From Galerina marginata (lineage: Eukaryota > Basidiomycota > Agaricomycetes > Agaricales > Galerinaceae), in NCBI GenBank assembly GCA_023014335.1, contig JAECYW010000008.1, positions 1,736,001 through 1,800,000 on the forward strand: 64,000 nucleotides of DNA, written 5' to 3'. The notes under the pieces were generated by a model. The model did no database searches. It was given only the letters and a program-made list of their open reading frames with translations, and had not been told where the DNA came from. Each line of letters begins with the position of its first letter. Position 1 is the stretch's first letter. A program made the translations under genes and the position numbers. Shown one piece after another: positions 21,761 through 33,100 of the stretch.

Positions 21761-22660
21761 ATATGACTATATATTTAAAACTTCAATCTATATTTAACCC
21801 AATATAAAGGAAAACCCAAAAGAGTTTTGTTTCTGCTTGTGGCTATGCTCTTATTTTCACTCATTGTATTAGCACTACTTCTGCTATTGTCACTGTCACA
21901 TACCCAAGTACACTTTACATTTTATGTCTGATGAAGTGGCCAGCTAAAGCTGAGAGTGTTTGGAGCTGGTCCTGGGCTTAGAGGTAGTCCTAGAATACCC
22001 CAGGGTTACCTGTGCCAATCCCTAACGCTGCGTGCCTTTGCTTGCTGACCTCCAGCCATTCTAATTTACAGTGAAAAGTCTATTGAGGGAAATCCAGTGC
22101 AATCGAGAGCTGTCACGAGCCTTGGCCAGCTTTGATCACATTTAATCAGCCTCGATTTTCTGGACACCTATTCAAAGATATCAAGGCTGGTTGAGCTCAG
22201 CACAAGCTCAGCAAAGGGTTTAAGGAATTTCACTGCTTCCTCGATCTGGCTTGAATGATTTTGATTGGAATGTTTAGCTCTGTTGTCCGATTTCCTTGAT
22301 TTCACAAGAATGCAGTGCACATGTAGGCAGCAACTGGAATTCAATTTAAAAATACATAGATGGTCCACTACAGAAAGAATAAATCAATGCTACTGATGCT
22401 ACGTAGACTATCAACTTTGCATGCCCAACCAATGCTGCGAGAAAGTGGTTAATTAAACCCAGTAGCTGCCAAAGTTGCTGCAAGAGGAGTTAGACGTGAA
22501 TTTGTGAGCAGCAGCAGCAGCGGAGAAAAAAGGGATTGGCGATTATGATGGCCAGGAGATCCAATACTAAAGCTGAGGGCGTCAACATGAACAGAAAACT
22601 TAGAAAACATAAAACATACAATTTGCATCAAACCACTGCTGCTCCGCTCACCACACCTCT
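21761..22660. other. Non-coding stretch, nothing recognised
   Basis: No convincing ORF, intron signals or terminal repeats. There is a short CAG run near 22510-22520. The part near 21950-22050 has balanced composition and might be a piece of an old gene or SINE, but I cannot support a call. Confidence 0.4.
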
Positions 22661-23033
22661 GCAAGGGCTGTGCTGCGCATGGCAAAAACAAGTTTTTACT
22701 TTGGGGGGGAGGCAATACCGAGAGATGTCATTATATAAATACATGTTAAATGAGTAAATAATGTGTAGTCTGCTCAAATCTGAACCAATTGGGATGTTCT
22801 TATACTCAAAAAAAGCAGAAAAATAAGGCAATTCTAGCAAGCCTAAAATCTGGCCATGATTTTTACAAATTTTTTGATACCAAGATCATAAAAATTGGCC
22901 CAGTAATGGCTGAGATACAGAAACCATGCAGGGTCACTATAGCAGTGGGAGAATTTTGAATGTTTGCATTAGAAACCATTTCCTTCTGCTATCAAGTGTA
23001 GAAAACAAATTTTTTTACTACGTAAGAACTTGT
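22661..23033 (-). mobile_element. Short non-autonomous Helentron, copy 3 (inverse, degenerate 3' end)
   Basis: Read on minus, it starts ACAAGTTCTTACGTAG (at 23033, after a T). The shared interior (GTGACCCTGCATGGTTTCTG) follows, and it ends near 22661 with GCCATGCGCAGCA but a changed stem and tail (CAGCCCTTGCAG). The loss of the hairpin stem suggests an immobile copy. Confidence 0.75.
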
Positions 23034-24128
23034 AATAAAACCTTCAAGTTGAAAGGAGTCAACTTACACGCAACATTGCGGAAATGTCAAGAGAAGGACT
23101 CTGATAGAAACAACAGTGATTCAGAATCTTACAGCGAATAGAGTCACCCTTACTATATAGCAACGAGGCTCTCTCTGTTTGAATGGGGTGTTGATAGCTG
23201 ATATTTATGGTTATCAGATTTACAAATTGACGAAAGAGTGAGATTGACTTACCCTGCATTTCTTCCATGCTGGAGAAAGGAGAATTTTGCGAGGACAAAG
23301 CCTCCGTTAGATGGCAGACCCTGGTCATTCATCCCCGTTCTTTGATGCAGGATATGATATCCTTGACAATATATTTGTCCTTTTTGTCGATATAGTCAAA
23401 GAAACTTCTGTCAATCGCATTTTTGCCTTCGAGAACTAAAGCGTTTGAACATAAAAGCACGAAACATGCGCTTCTGTGCCAATCAAAAATCATAGCAGTC
23501 CGGAATGATTAAGAAATTTGATAACGGAAAGAATTCCATCTTTTGTAACTCACATGAAAACTTGGAATAAGTGTTTTGGTAATATCAGCCATGGTAGCCA
23601 TAACATGCCTAACTCTTTGTTTAATGGAGAAAGTAGCGAAAGCAAATAAAGCAAATCCACACTGCCAGTGGGTAGGTCTTAGGAGGACATGGAGAATGAA
23701 TTTGGCACTTTATATTGAATGGTTTTCAACTGATTGCAGGCGTCGTCCAGGGTTTACGATCCAATGCTAGCCAAGGTTCAGTTCTCAATGCCAGCCAAAG
23801 AGGAAAAGGCATTTTCTCTTCCACAACAAATGGATCAAACCCAGGAGAGGGGTTCCAGAAGGTTAATGAAAGTTTGCAAAGGTAAAAAAAAAAAAAAATG
23901 ACCCATCCTAGCATCCTATTGAGCACTGAAAAGCTTACCTGAAGCCCTTTCAATGTGGAGTACCTTTCACCAGGGACAGGTCAAGCAATGTAGTTAGCGC
24001 TGTGATGCGCACAGCGCAAATGCTAAATCAGCGTCAATCGAAAAGGCTCGATTGCCAGGCTCAGGTTACGGAACAGTGTGGAAACAAAGAAGGGACGGAG
24101 GTGTCATGCTAAAGGAATCACCTGTTGC
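23034..24128 (-). pseudogene. Remnant of an unidentified minus-strand gene
   Basis: On minus, about 23505 to 23329 gives an open stretch ending in TGA, reading AMIFDWHRSA...LVLEGKNAIDRSFFDYIDKK...IISCIKERG. This looks like the C-terminus of a real protein. A second piece, VRHVMATMADITKTLIPSFH, precedes a possible GTGAGT intron start near 23555. Upstream (23.7-24.1 kb) only short open pieces are left, including a 17-base poly-A near 23885. I do not recognise the family. Confidence 0.35.
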
Positions 24129-25125
24129 TGCTACCTTGATGTGTAAATAATGGTAACTTGCCCAAGGAGGACCTTGCATCAGGTAGGTAAACTGCCCAAG
24201 TGTGGCAGTTGACCATTGACTGTCAATATACCAAGGGCTGTAAGTTGACCATATACTAATATTTGGCTTATATCTCAATAAGGAAAGAAGACACAGCCAC
24301 AATTCTGATAGATTCAGGGTCGCGTTGTTGATTACATTGTTTTTTATCAGAGGCACAGCCACATCCAAGCACATCCTGGAAAGGCTCGGCAAACTAGCCT
24401 CACTTTTTGACAGCTTGGGCAGTTTACCAAGCCATCCCTGAATGTGCACGGATGTGGCTGTGCTATTAATAAAAAAATGTGCGGCCAAGCCATCTGACCC
24501 TGAATCCATCAAAATTTTGTGCCTAGCTATTTTTCCCACAGAGAAAAATGCAAAAAACTGAAAAAAAAAAAAAAAGCCAGCGATGAGAAATTTTGGCTGA
24601 CGGGAAAATTTCCCAAAAAAGAAAGAGGGTCTCAAAAGAACGTAATCTATTTTTAGACCCTACTAAAATTTAAATCACATGACTAGCTACCTTCCTCATT
24701 GAGATATAAGGCTTTTAGTATTATTCAATAATTAAAGAACTTATCACAAATGCTGCTAAGTTCAAAATTAGCTAGCTGACTAAACACTGCCATTTTAGGC
24801 AATTGCATCTTGATTGCCTTTTATATCATGGATGCAGTGGCCCTGAGAGCCTTTATTTATATTTGTTTACCTTTGAGGCCATAAAATTACATAAATGTGC
24901 GACAAGCATGTAAATAGAGGCAAATTCAAAGTCATGTGATCCATAGTGATGCCATCAAGTGCCAAACAAATACATATACTACTCTATATATAAGAGCAAC
25001 AATGTAGTCTAACAAATATGCAGATCATAGGTAAACTGCCATGCTTGGGCAGTTTATCTACCTGATGCAAGGTCCTCTTTGGGCAGTTTGCCTACCTGAT
25101 GTCTTCAACTAGCAGCATAGGCTGA
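24129..25125. repeat. Foldback/MITE-like repeat family X, copy 2
   Basis: Full-length second copy of the 15643-16617 repeat, with the same order of blocks and many point differences. Its right end shows the terminal inverted repeat more clearly: GATGCAAGGTCCTCTTTGGG near 25065 is the inverse of CCCAAGGAGGACCTTGCATC near 24162. The inner foldback around CACAGCCACATCC (24355) and GGATGTGGCTGTGC (24450) is present. Confidence 0.65.
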
Positions 25126-25179
25126 AGGAATAAGCTTAGACAAGCTATGCCTTGTTCTCACTTTGGCAGCAAGGCATTC

Positions 25180-25515
25180 ACAGCCGCTGCATGGCAACGT
25201 TGGCTGGACTTTTCATTCTGTAGCTGTGGAAAACCTACAACAGAGTTGGGAGTGAAGAAAAGGACAAAAAATGGAGGATAGACTGAGACCTACCGTGGAT
25301 ACGTACTCGTTGAAATTCCTGATCCAAGTGCTTTTGATTTTCCCATTGCAGATAGCTCTTGCAAGCCCAAAGCTGTGGCCGGGACTATGTGCGTCTCATT
25401 TTCCGGTCTGCCAGCAACCAACGGGAATATTCCTGCCCAATCTCTGAATGAACAGCCGAGAGCAAGGCATGGCCACAAAGACTCTGGAGCACTTCTTCCA
25501 TATAAACTGACCATA
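25180..25515 (-). pseudogene. Broken minus-strand gene with an in-frame TAG
   Basis: Read on minus from about 25505, the frame VYMEEVLQSLCGHALLSAVH ... LLADRKMRRT is open, meets TAG at 25387-25385, and continues open as SRPQLWACKSYLQWENQKHL to a GTAGGT splice donor near 25300. A 3' splice site lies near 25232. A single C-to-T change (CAG to TAG) would explain the stop. The composition suggests a former exon of a host or transposon gene; identity unknown. Confidence 0.35.
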
Positions 25516-25774
25516 AACATCTTCAGTCTCGCCCTATAATTAATTCAGAGGTACAGTTAGAATTTCCAGCGGGAATCTTTTGATTCCCAAGCTGAGGGGC
25601 ATCAAGCAACGCCTGCTGCTACTTGGCTACCCATTGCTCCACTGATTCAAAGCTCAAGATTGTGAAGGAAGGTGAATCCTAGCTTTGGGATGCGCTAGCT
25701 TAACATGAATTAGTGCCTATCGAGTTCACACTTATTATCATTAGTTGTGTTCGAAAAATACGAGCTCAAATGAG

Positions 25775-26925
25775 CATTAGCATGGTTCGGGAAATGCTGG
25801 AATTTGCAGTACTTTCTATTCCCCCACCTATTCTGAGAGGAATGGCTGAATTCCACTGGAATCCTGTGAAATGGCTGTGGAATCCACTGGAATGGGTGTA
25901 GATTCCTGTGGAATGCCAAAGCCAACTTCAGTGGAATTCCATTTTGCCATTCCACTGAGTGGAATCTAGTGGTGGAATCCAGCGGTGGAATGACTTAAGA
26001 CATCTGACTTGTACTTGAACAAGTCCAGGAATAAAATAACATGCATAAGCATAAATTGAACCCAAGACCTGTCCATAGCAATAGCCACAAACATTTTAAC
26101 CACTTCACCATTGGTCCTTTGAAAAATCCAAAACTAATTACTATATATACCCTCTGGCCTATTAAATATATATATTTTACATGATCTGTAGGTGGGAAAT
26201 TCAGGGTCAATAGGGTATCATCGGATTCAGAATTTTCAGGAGATTCCAAATATAAATATGCCATAATTTTTGTAGGGTTCTATTGCTATATTTAGGCAGA
26301 TTTACATACCGTGGGAACTTTTTGCCAAAAATAGTAACCATGCAGCCTGATCTAAAAATCATATATCAGTTGAAATCATGTGACTAGCTGCTTCCGATGA
26401 CGAGAAAAACCCAAAAAACACAAAAAAACACGAGTCTTTGAATTTTTTTTTTCCAAATATAGATTGCCTGTTTAAGAAGGTGTCCAAATAACAGTTTTTG
26501 ATGTGTTACAATGTTTGGTTTTGTTTATAAAGTGTATAAATAGCCTATATCCTTGTTTTATTTGTATTTTTTTTTCCTAAAAAACAACAAGAGGAATGGC
26601 TGTATATTAGGTAATACTTAAGTAAATTGAATATTTCTACTGTGAGAATTTTTTTAAGACTCAGACCTATCAGTATTGTACACAAATAGTCCCAAATATA
26701 TTAAATAAGCACTGAAAATTAAATATTTACGTGTTATTTAGCTGGTGGATTCCACTCCTCTCCATTCCAGTGGCCTGTTCCTCTTCCAAAAGAGGAATTT
26801 GGTCTCATTCCACAGGAATAGAGTGCCACAGGAATGACAATTTGGCAGGGCTCTCTGCCATAGTAGCATTCCTCAGCATTCCACAGGAATGAGTGAAGTC
26901 CACTGGATTCCACCAGGAACACGGT
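25775..26925. repeat. Repeat with ends made of ATTCCACTGGAAT-like palindromes
   Basis: About 170 bases on each side are built from many variants of the short palindrome ATTCC-A-C-T/A-GGAAT: 25800-25995 on the left and 26740-26915 on the right. The A/T-rich middle (26000-26740) has no such motif and no gene. The arrangement suggests a transposon whose subterminal regions are arrays of one binding-site-like motif. No target duplication could be assigned. Confidence 0.5.
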
Positions 26926-27986
26926 GGGGAGTGATAAGTGCTCCACTTCTGCATCTCTGTGATTTGTATGCCAGCAAGGTGTACCTGCTCTGCAAAGTGT
27001 CCAAGGATATCAAAGATGGCTTTCTTTGACTGCTTGGAGAGCACATCGAGGTATTTACCATCAGTGATGCTGAAGGCCAAAAAGAGTGGACATAGCTCTG
27101 CCATATCAGGTTTGCAAGAGTGTAGAAACTCCCAAACAGCCCCGTTGGCCTGCCAAGCCACCAACCTTGCAGGTTGACTAGAAAGAGGTGCAAACTCTAG
27201 CACCTGTCGCTTTAGGGCAGGTAGTAGTACTACTGGGCACATTGCCCGTGTGGCTGGTCAATTTGATGCAGACCCTTCTGCCAGTTGCGTTAAAGCAGAT
27301 GCTGTAGGCTGCGTTTGCACAGTTGAATGAGCCAGCTGATTTGAAGAGGACAGCACAGGTCTATTTGCCATGAAACCATGGCCAGTTGTTTATGGCCCGT
27401 ACTGCAGGCTTCTTTGGCAGGGGAGTAATTGGCCGTGTAGATGCAGGTTAATTTGCCTATTAGCAGAAAAACCACTTAGATTAAAAGAAGAGAGAGGTTT
27501 ACAGAGCTTACTCTGCACTTTAACTCTGCACTTTAACTGATGACAAGCATTGTTGTGGTGCGTCATAATGACCTGCATGGCCAGGTCCAGGTTCTTTTGG
27601 TGAGTAAACGACTCAGGATATCTACCCAGAAGCTATAGTGGGGAGCAATGAGTGGTGTAAACCAGAAAAGGCTCATAGATAATAGATACCCCTTCCCGAA
27701 TGGCTTTAAAAGCCATGTCTTGCACTGCCAGAGTGAACTGCAGGTCGAGGTGCATCTTGGCCAGTGTCCTGGCATAGTTCTGGAAGAAGCTTTTGTTGTT
27801 CAGTAATATATCGCTCAGAATGAAAATAAAACCCATGGTGAAGGCCCGCCATAAGACGGGCTCGTCTTCATACTTCAGGATCGCCTTTAATTTTTTAGTA
27901 TAAGTGGAGGTCAGGAACGGCACTGCACCAGATGGAAGAGATTGTTGACAGCAAGAGGAAGAACATTCAGTGCCGACCTTGGGCAT
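26890..27986 (-). pseudogene. Remnants of an unidentified minus-strand gene
   Basis: Two open minus-strand pieces are present. The first, 27986-27633 (117 codons), includes LKYEDEPVLWRAFTMGFIFI and LAVQDMAFKAIREGVSIIYE. The second, about 27242-26890, includes WQANGAVWEFLHSCKPDMAE and SKQSKKAIFDILGHFAEQVH. Both look like genuine protein. The stretch between them (27250-27560) is short of coding and contains diverged local repeats (variants of TTTGCC and CAGGTTAATTTGCC). The left end overlaps the ATTCC-palindrome repeat. Family not recognised. Confidence 0.35.
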
Positions 27987-28184
27987 GACAATAGGAGATA
28001 TGTTGTGGCAGTGCAGATAATATCATGTGCGGTGATGATTGATAGTGTCATGTCTTGATGATTCAAATTGGCTGCACAGGCCTGACTTTCCTCAAAAGTG
28101 CTATATTCTGTCTCTTTTCACTTGCATCCCAACATGCGGCAACATGAATACGTCACAAGGAATTCGCTTGCTGTGCCTCTTCCA

Positions 28185-28228
28185 GACCTGCCTAACTCGC
28201 TGACCCTGGTCAGCGAGTTAGGCAGGTC
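28185..28228. repeat. 44-base perfect hairpin
   Basis: Two 21-base arms, GACCTGCCTAACTCGCTGACC and its exact reverse complement, are separated by CT. It lies in non-coding, gene-poor sequence. It may be a micro-foldback element or a duplicated end. Confidence 0.7.
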
Positions 28229-29137
28229 ACAGATTTCTACCCCAGGGACCTCGACTTCAACTTCAGCAAGAAGGCCTTGGTATAGGCATCCAGCCCAAAA
28301 AGCACACGCTGTACAACTCCAACAATAAAGCTGACCTGTCACCCCTCTCGTCCCTCACCTGCTCCCCTTCACCCTCTCACCTAGCATCTGCAGCAGCTCT
28401 CGACCTGAGCTGCTCTAAGCTGCCTCCCAAGCCCTTCCAATGACGGAACCCACCCTCTCCCAAAACAATGGCACAAAAAAAGGCCATTGTATTGAATGAA
28501 TTTCAAAGGATCTCTGGGCTCCAGATAGCTATGCCGCCTCAGCACCTTTACCTGCCTTGCCCTCCCTAAGAGTGCCTATCTAGGGGGTTTTTCAACCTGG
28601 GCCCCAACACTTTGCAGCTTTCAGAACAAGTTCTTCAATGCACTGATAGAGAATGACCTCTCCCTTCACCAAAATTTCCCCACATCAAAGGCAGCCACTT
28701 GATTTTGTGACCTTAGCAAGGTTGCAGAATTTCCACCTGATTCGACAATCCTCATACCTTCTAGCGCAATCCACCACTCAAACGTGCACATCCAAGCTGG
28801 GGAATGTCAGTATTCAATTACCCAATACAGCGCCGGCACCCTCTTTTGCTTGGTGGAAAACAACTTCCAGAAGTCAGCAAATCACCTACCAGCCATGGAG
28901 CCTGCAGAACTAGTGAAACAACTTGTCTTGGGGATTTTGTACTACTTGTGGCAGAGCTAGAGACCACACAAGGCATTTTCCTCAGCAAACCTGAGCTGCA
29001 CTGGGTAAGTTGAACAATGCAGTTTGGTCCGACCTGAAGCCAAATTCTGGCGACAATACAGCGTGCTTGGACACTGTTGGAACTTAGCCACGCCCACCAA
29101 TAGCTGTCAGCTTGAAACATAAATCTTGGAGAATTGC
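28229..29137. other. No confident gene
   Basis: Several short open pieces (for example 28653-28913 plus) overlap in more than one frame, with a possible GTAAGT donor after 29005. Composition is gene-like, so this may be decayed coding sequence related to the neighbouring fragments at 29.4-31.0 kb. No single frame can be supported. Confidence 0.3.
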
Positions 29138-29405
29138 CCATTAAGCCTCATGCATCAGAAGGGACAACTGTCCAAACAAGATATAATATAAGGCATATTG
29201 TTGGCCTAATATCTCAATAGGGAATAGGATTGATCATGTGATTTAAATGCTAGAAATGTCTAAAAATAGGTTATGTTAATCTGAGGGTATATTTCCTTTT
29301 TTGGAAATTTTCCCATCTGCCAAAAATTTCTCAGAGAAGCCTGATAACAATTTTTTGTTTGGACAATAGCTCAATAAGGAAAGCAGATAGGGGTATGATT
29401 TGAGT
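29138..29405. repeat. Foldback family Y, partial copy
   Basis: Starts with CAATTGCCCATTAAG...CATGCATCAGAAGGGACAAC and follows the same block order as the full Y element (CTCAATAGGGAA, AATTTTCCCATCTGCC, AGCCTGATAACAATTTTTTG). It stops after the first arm. It lies next to a gene fragment. Confidence 0.5.
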
Positions 29406-29419
29406 GGATAACAAAAATG

Positions 29420-29745
29420 GTATCCTCCAATTCATCTGGACCTGGAACTCAGCACTGGTGGACAACAAAACACCAAGATCAATTCCCTCGTGCCCTACAA
29501 CATATTCTATAGAGGAGCTCAAAAATATGAAGCAAAGTGCATACGACTACATGATATCTCTGGAAACAAAGTGGTGAGTCCAGTCTTATATTATTCTAGC
29601 ACTTGCTCACACACTATCAAACAGGAAGCGACCAACCATCAATGAGCATTTATGGCTGCTATGCCATATGCTTCTTGAGAAAAGGGATGAACTTGGCCAA
29701 AGTCTGGCCAAGCAGCTGATGCTGTTATATGAAGACATCAAGATA
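29420..29745 (+). pseudogene. Two exon-like pieces of an unidentified gene
   Basis: The piece at about 29440-29573 reads DLELSTGGQQNTKINSLVPY ... CIRLHDISGNK. It is followed by a good 51-base intron (GTGAGT...AACAG, ending near 29625). The next piece reads KRPTINEHLWLLCHMLLEKR ... QLMLLYEDIK, up to the Y element. The splice and frame fit well, so this is a real former gene. Family unknown. Confidence 0.45.
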
Positions 29746-30799
29746 GACAATTGCCCAACAAGCTTCATACATCAGGAGGGATAGTTTACCATGTAGGCAA
29801 TTGTCCAATATATATATATAAATATGTTTACGTACTTGAAAGCATGATAGGAAGAGGATTATTTGTTTATGGTTTGATGGCATCAATAAAGATCATGTGA
29901 CATTGAATTTGCCTCTATTTACATGCTTGTCGCACATTTATGTAATTTTATGGCCTCAAATCTAAACAAATATAAATATAGATGCTCAGGATCACTGCAT
30001 CCAGCCTATAAAAGACAACAAAGATGTTATTTCCCAAATTGGCAGTACTTAGTCAGCCTGCTAATTTTGTACTTAGTAATATTTGTGATAAGTTCTTTAA
30101 ATTATTTATTAATATTAAAATGCTTGTATCTCAATGAGGAAAGCAGATAGGCATATGATTTAAATGGTAGAATTATCTAAAAATAGATTGTGTTAATCTC
30201 AGGGTGTATTTCCTTTTATGGAAATTTTCCCGTCTGCCAAATATTTCTCAGAAAAGCCTGATAACAATTTTTTGTTTGGCCTATAGTTCAATAAGGAAAG
30301 CAGATATGAATACAATTTAAACAGATTCAGGATCATCCCCCTTAAATGCAGATCTTTTATTAATAGCACAGCCACATCCGATCTGAGTTAATATATTCTT
30401 GGGCAACTGTTCATTTGGTAAACTGTCCAACAATTTCAAAATATCATTGGATGTGGCTGTGCTATTAATAAAAGATCTGCGTTTAAGGGAGGTAACCCTG
30501 AATCTGTTTAAATCGTATCTGCTTTCCTTATTGAGCTATAGGCCAAACAAAAAATCGTTATCAGGCTTCTCTGAGAAATATTTGGCAGACGGGAAAATTT
30601 CCATAAAAGGAAATACACCCTGAGATTAACACAATCTATTTTTAGATAATTCTACCATTTAAATCACATGACCAAACCCATTCGTTAGAGAGATATAGAG
30701 CAAACAATATATTATATCTTTTGGTAAAGTGCCCATTGGACAACTTTCCATCTGGTAAACTATCCCTCCTGATGTATGAAGGCTATTGGACAACTGTCC
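29746..30799. mobile_element. Foldback element, family Y (about 1,054 bp)
   Basis: Terminal inverted repeats of about 60 bp: GACAATTGCCCAACAAGCTT, CATACATCAGGAGGGATAGT on the left and the inverse at 30740-30799. An inner palindrome of about 2 x 220 bp (30177-30390 and 30450-30646) centres on CACAGCCACATCC/GGATGTGGCTGTGC. AAGAT occurs on both sides and may be a short target duplication. It is non-coding and inserted in or beside a former gene. Confidence 0.65.
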
Positions 30800-30993
30800 A
30801 AGATTCATGTTTCAAACCAACAGCTACTAGTGTGGCCAAGTATATAGTTGCCTTCTCCTGTGAAAGGATAAAGCATTGCTTCAAAAACTATCATTCCTAT
30901 CTTGAAGCTCTGAAGAGCACCCCAGTTCCAGCCATGACAAAGAAGACTCAGCCCACGTTACGTTTATATACATTGTATGTAGGCATTTTGTAG
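30800..30993 (+). pseudogene. Exon-like piece on the right of the Y element
   Basis: An open frame reads DSCFKPTATSVAKYIVAFSC ... KTQPTLR and ends in TAG at 30991-30993. It probably belongs to the same broken gene as 29420-29745, but joining the two across the insertion with the candidate duplication does not give one frame. The link is therefore unproven. Confidence 0.35.
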
Positions 30994-32546
30994 ACAACAG
31001 TAAGTAGATAGTAAATAATAGAGATGATGCATTGACGTTACCGAGCAGGATAGCAAGGGAATTGAGACAAGAACAAAGGAAATATATTTATATGAAGTGA
31101 AGTGAAACAACTGAGACAAGACGTACAGTTTGGAAAATAGGGGTAGTAACCCTGACTAAGCATGCAGCTCAAAGTTGGGTTTGTTTAATTTATTCCAACA
31201 GGTCGCTTTTATAGTGCAGATTAAAATAATAATAACAAAGATAAAGTGTGAGCAAAAGACAATGGCATGGGTAATCCTAGGTATCTCAATGCCTAATCAT
31301 ACCTGTACCTGCGGCAACCTATACCTGTGACCCACATGAGTTTACCCATCAAAATAAGTCCAAGAACCTCTCAAATGAACAAGAAATTATCCAGATAAGG
31401 CACAGAAGTGACTGAATTTTAATTCAATCAAGTATAATTGCCTGATATGGTAAGTAATTAACCAAAAATAGACCAATCCTGTGATTTGTTCTAAAAATAG
31501 TTGGCAAGATCTAAAGATTACCAGAAAAGGAAATTTCAAAATCATGATCTAAAATAGAACTAAGTCTAAAAACTAATTTTAGAGATCGATGAAAACTAGG
31601 CTCACTTTTTAAAAGAGGAAATTCAGGGTCAAAATTTAAAAATAGAACCAGTTCTAAATAAAGACATCTCAGGGTCTAGGTCTAAAAATAGAAATACTTG
31701 GTGTTTATTCTAAAAAAATTATTCTTTATTTTGTAAATTTTAAAACTCCTGACACTGTCAAACAATATAAAATGTGTTGTGATAAAATGTTTTTTGTAAC
31801 AAAAACATTTTATTGTAAAACATTTATCAAAACATTTTTACAATTTATATTTTTCCAAACTTAAAAAACATGTTTTAACAAATATTTTTAAAAAAATCAT
31901 TTTCTGTCCACTTTTATGTTCTTTATGTTCTATTAGGAATTAATTAACCTAATAAATACCTCATATGCAGCTACTATTAAAGTGCTAAAAATCCAACCCA
32001 TATATATAGAAAATTATAGGCATATATATGAAGATTCTAAGCTATATATAGGAGAATTTGAAGGCATATATATAGAGAATTTTGAGCAATTTTTGGTAGA
32101 TATTTAGTGAGAATCCAGGCTGTATATATAGAAAAATACCTGGTAATACATACTGCATGTGAGATTTCTAAAAAAAATAAAAACCGCTAGCCAATTTCTA
32201 GGGGTATATATAATGCAACTTTTTTTGTCTGTCTAATATCTGTACAGAATACCCCTCAAAAATGCAGTCTATGCATATAAATTTCACCCCAAAAAATGCA
32301 CCAGAAGCGTGGGAAAATTCATCAGAAAAAACCAGGACCCATGGCACCCTATAACATTTTTTAGACTACAAAATGTTTTATGTTTTGGCTGGGGGGTCAC
32401 TCAAAAACGTTTTCATAAAAAATGTTTCTAAAAACCTTTTGAAAACAATTTGTGTCAAAAAAAACATTTTTTACTACCTATTAGGTACTGTAAAACATAA
32501 AGATTTACTATACCTAATAGGTACTACCAAACGAGATCCTGAAGTG
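30994..32546. mobile_element. Diverged relative of the large foldback (right arm) plus unassigned sequence
   Basis: From about 31470 the blocks ATTACCAGAAAAGGAAATTT, TTCAGGGTCAAAATTTAAAA and CTAAAAATAGAAA match the right arm of the 5,962-bp element (7190-7390). Near 32340 GGTGCCAT-like sequence and near 32530 the ending CCTGAAGTG fit its terminal region. A palindrome TACCTAATAGGTA occurs near 32510. At 30994-31470 I see nothing recognisable. The boundary with the gypsy frame is uncertain by a few bases. Confidence 0.45.
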
Positions 32547-32825
32547 TCACCCGTACTCAACGTGGAGCATTTGAAAAGGTACAAAGAAGATACAGCCAAT
32601 GCGGATAGAACGTTGTTAGAACCTCCTGGATTAAGAAAGCAGGCATCAGAGGAGTACGATGTTGAGAGGATTCTAGCTCACAAAAGAGTCAGCAAGAAAA
32701 AAGACTTACGCTTCCTTATCCAATGGGAAGGCTACAATCCTCAATTCGACACCTGGGGAACAACGCAGGACTTGAAGAACTCTCCTGATCTGTTGAGGAC
32801 GTATCGGAGGGAACACAACGTGTAA
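32547..32825 (+). pseudogene. Ty3/gypsy integrase end with chromodomain
   Basis: About 90 codons: SPVLNVEHLKRY, the usual gypsy linker, then a chromodomain, YDVERILAHKR ... LRFLIQWEGYNPQFDTWGT, ending at TAA 32823-32825. Chromodomains at the integrase C-terminus mark chromoviruses, in which they guide insertion to certain histone marks. All upstream Pol is missing, replaced by foldback-like sequence. Confidence 0.75.
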
Positions 32826-33100
32826 CATTCTCAGGCAGATTATCCTATAGAAAATATTTATCAGATTGATCCCTTAAAAAAGACAAAACAAACCAAAAGA
32901 ATGAACTACTTCCCTTGAACCATCAGAGAGAAAAATCGAGTACCCAGACAACACGAGGCGTATGTCTTATAATAGGAAGACAAAGCGTTGAATTTCCTTT
33001 TTATCTCATCCCCCACTATCCGAGCTATCACTTCCAGGGCACACTTGGAAGCCGAGACACTCGAGCATCGCAGCTGTGCAGGCATACTCGCAGCTGAAAG

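Noticed and set aside
20236..32546. One large old foldback element spanning both diverged arms
   Set aside because: The candidate duplications on the two sides (TGTTTGGA and TCACCCGT) do not match, and the flanks belong to different retrotransposons.
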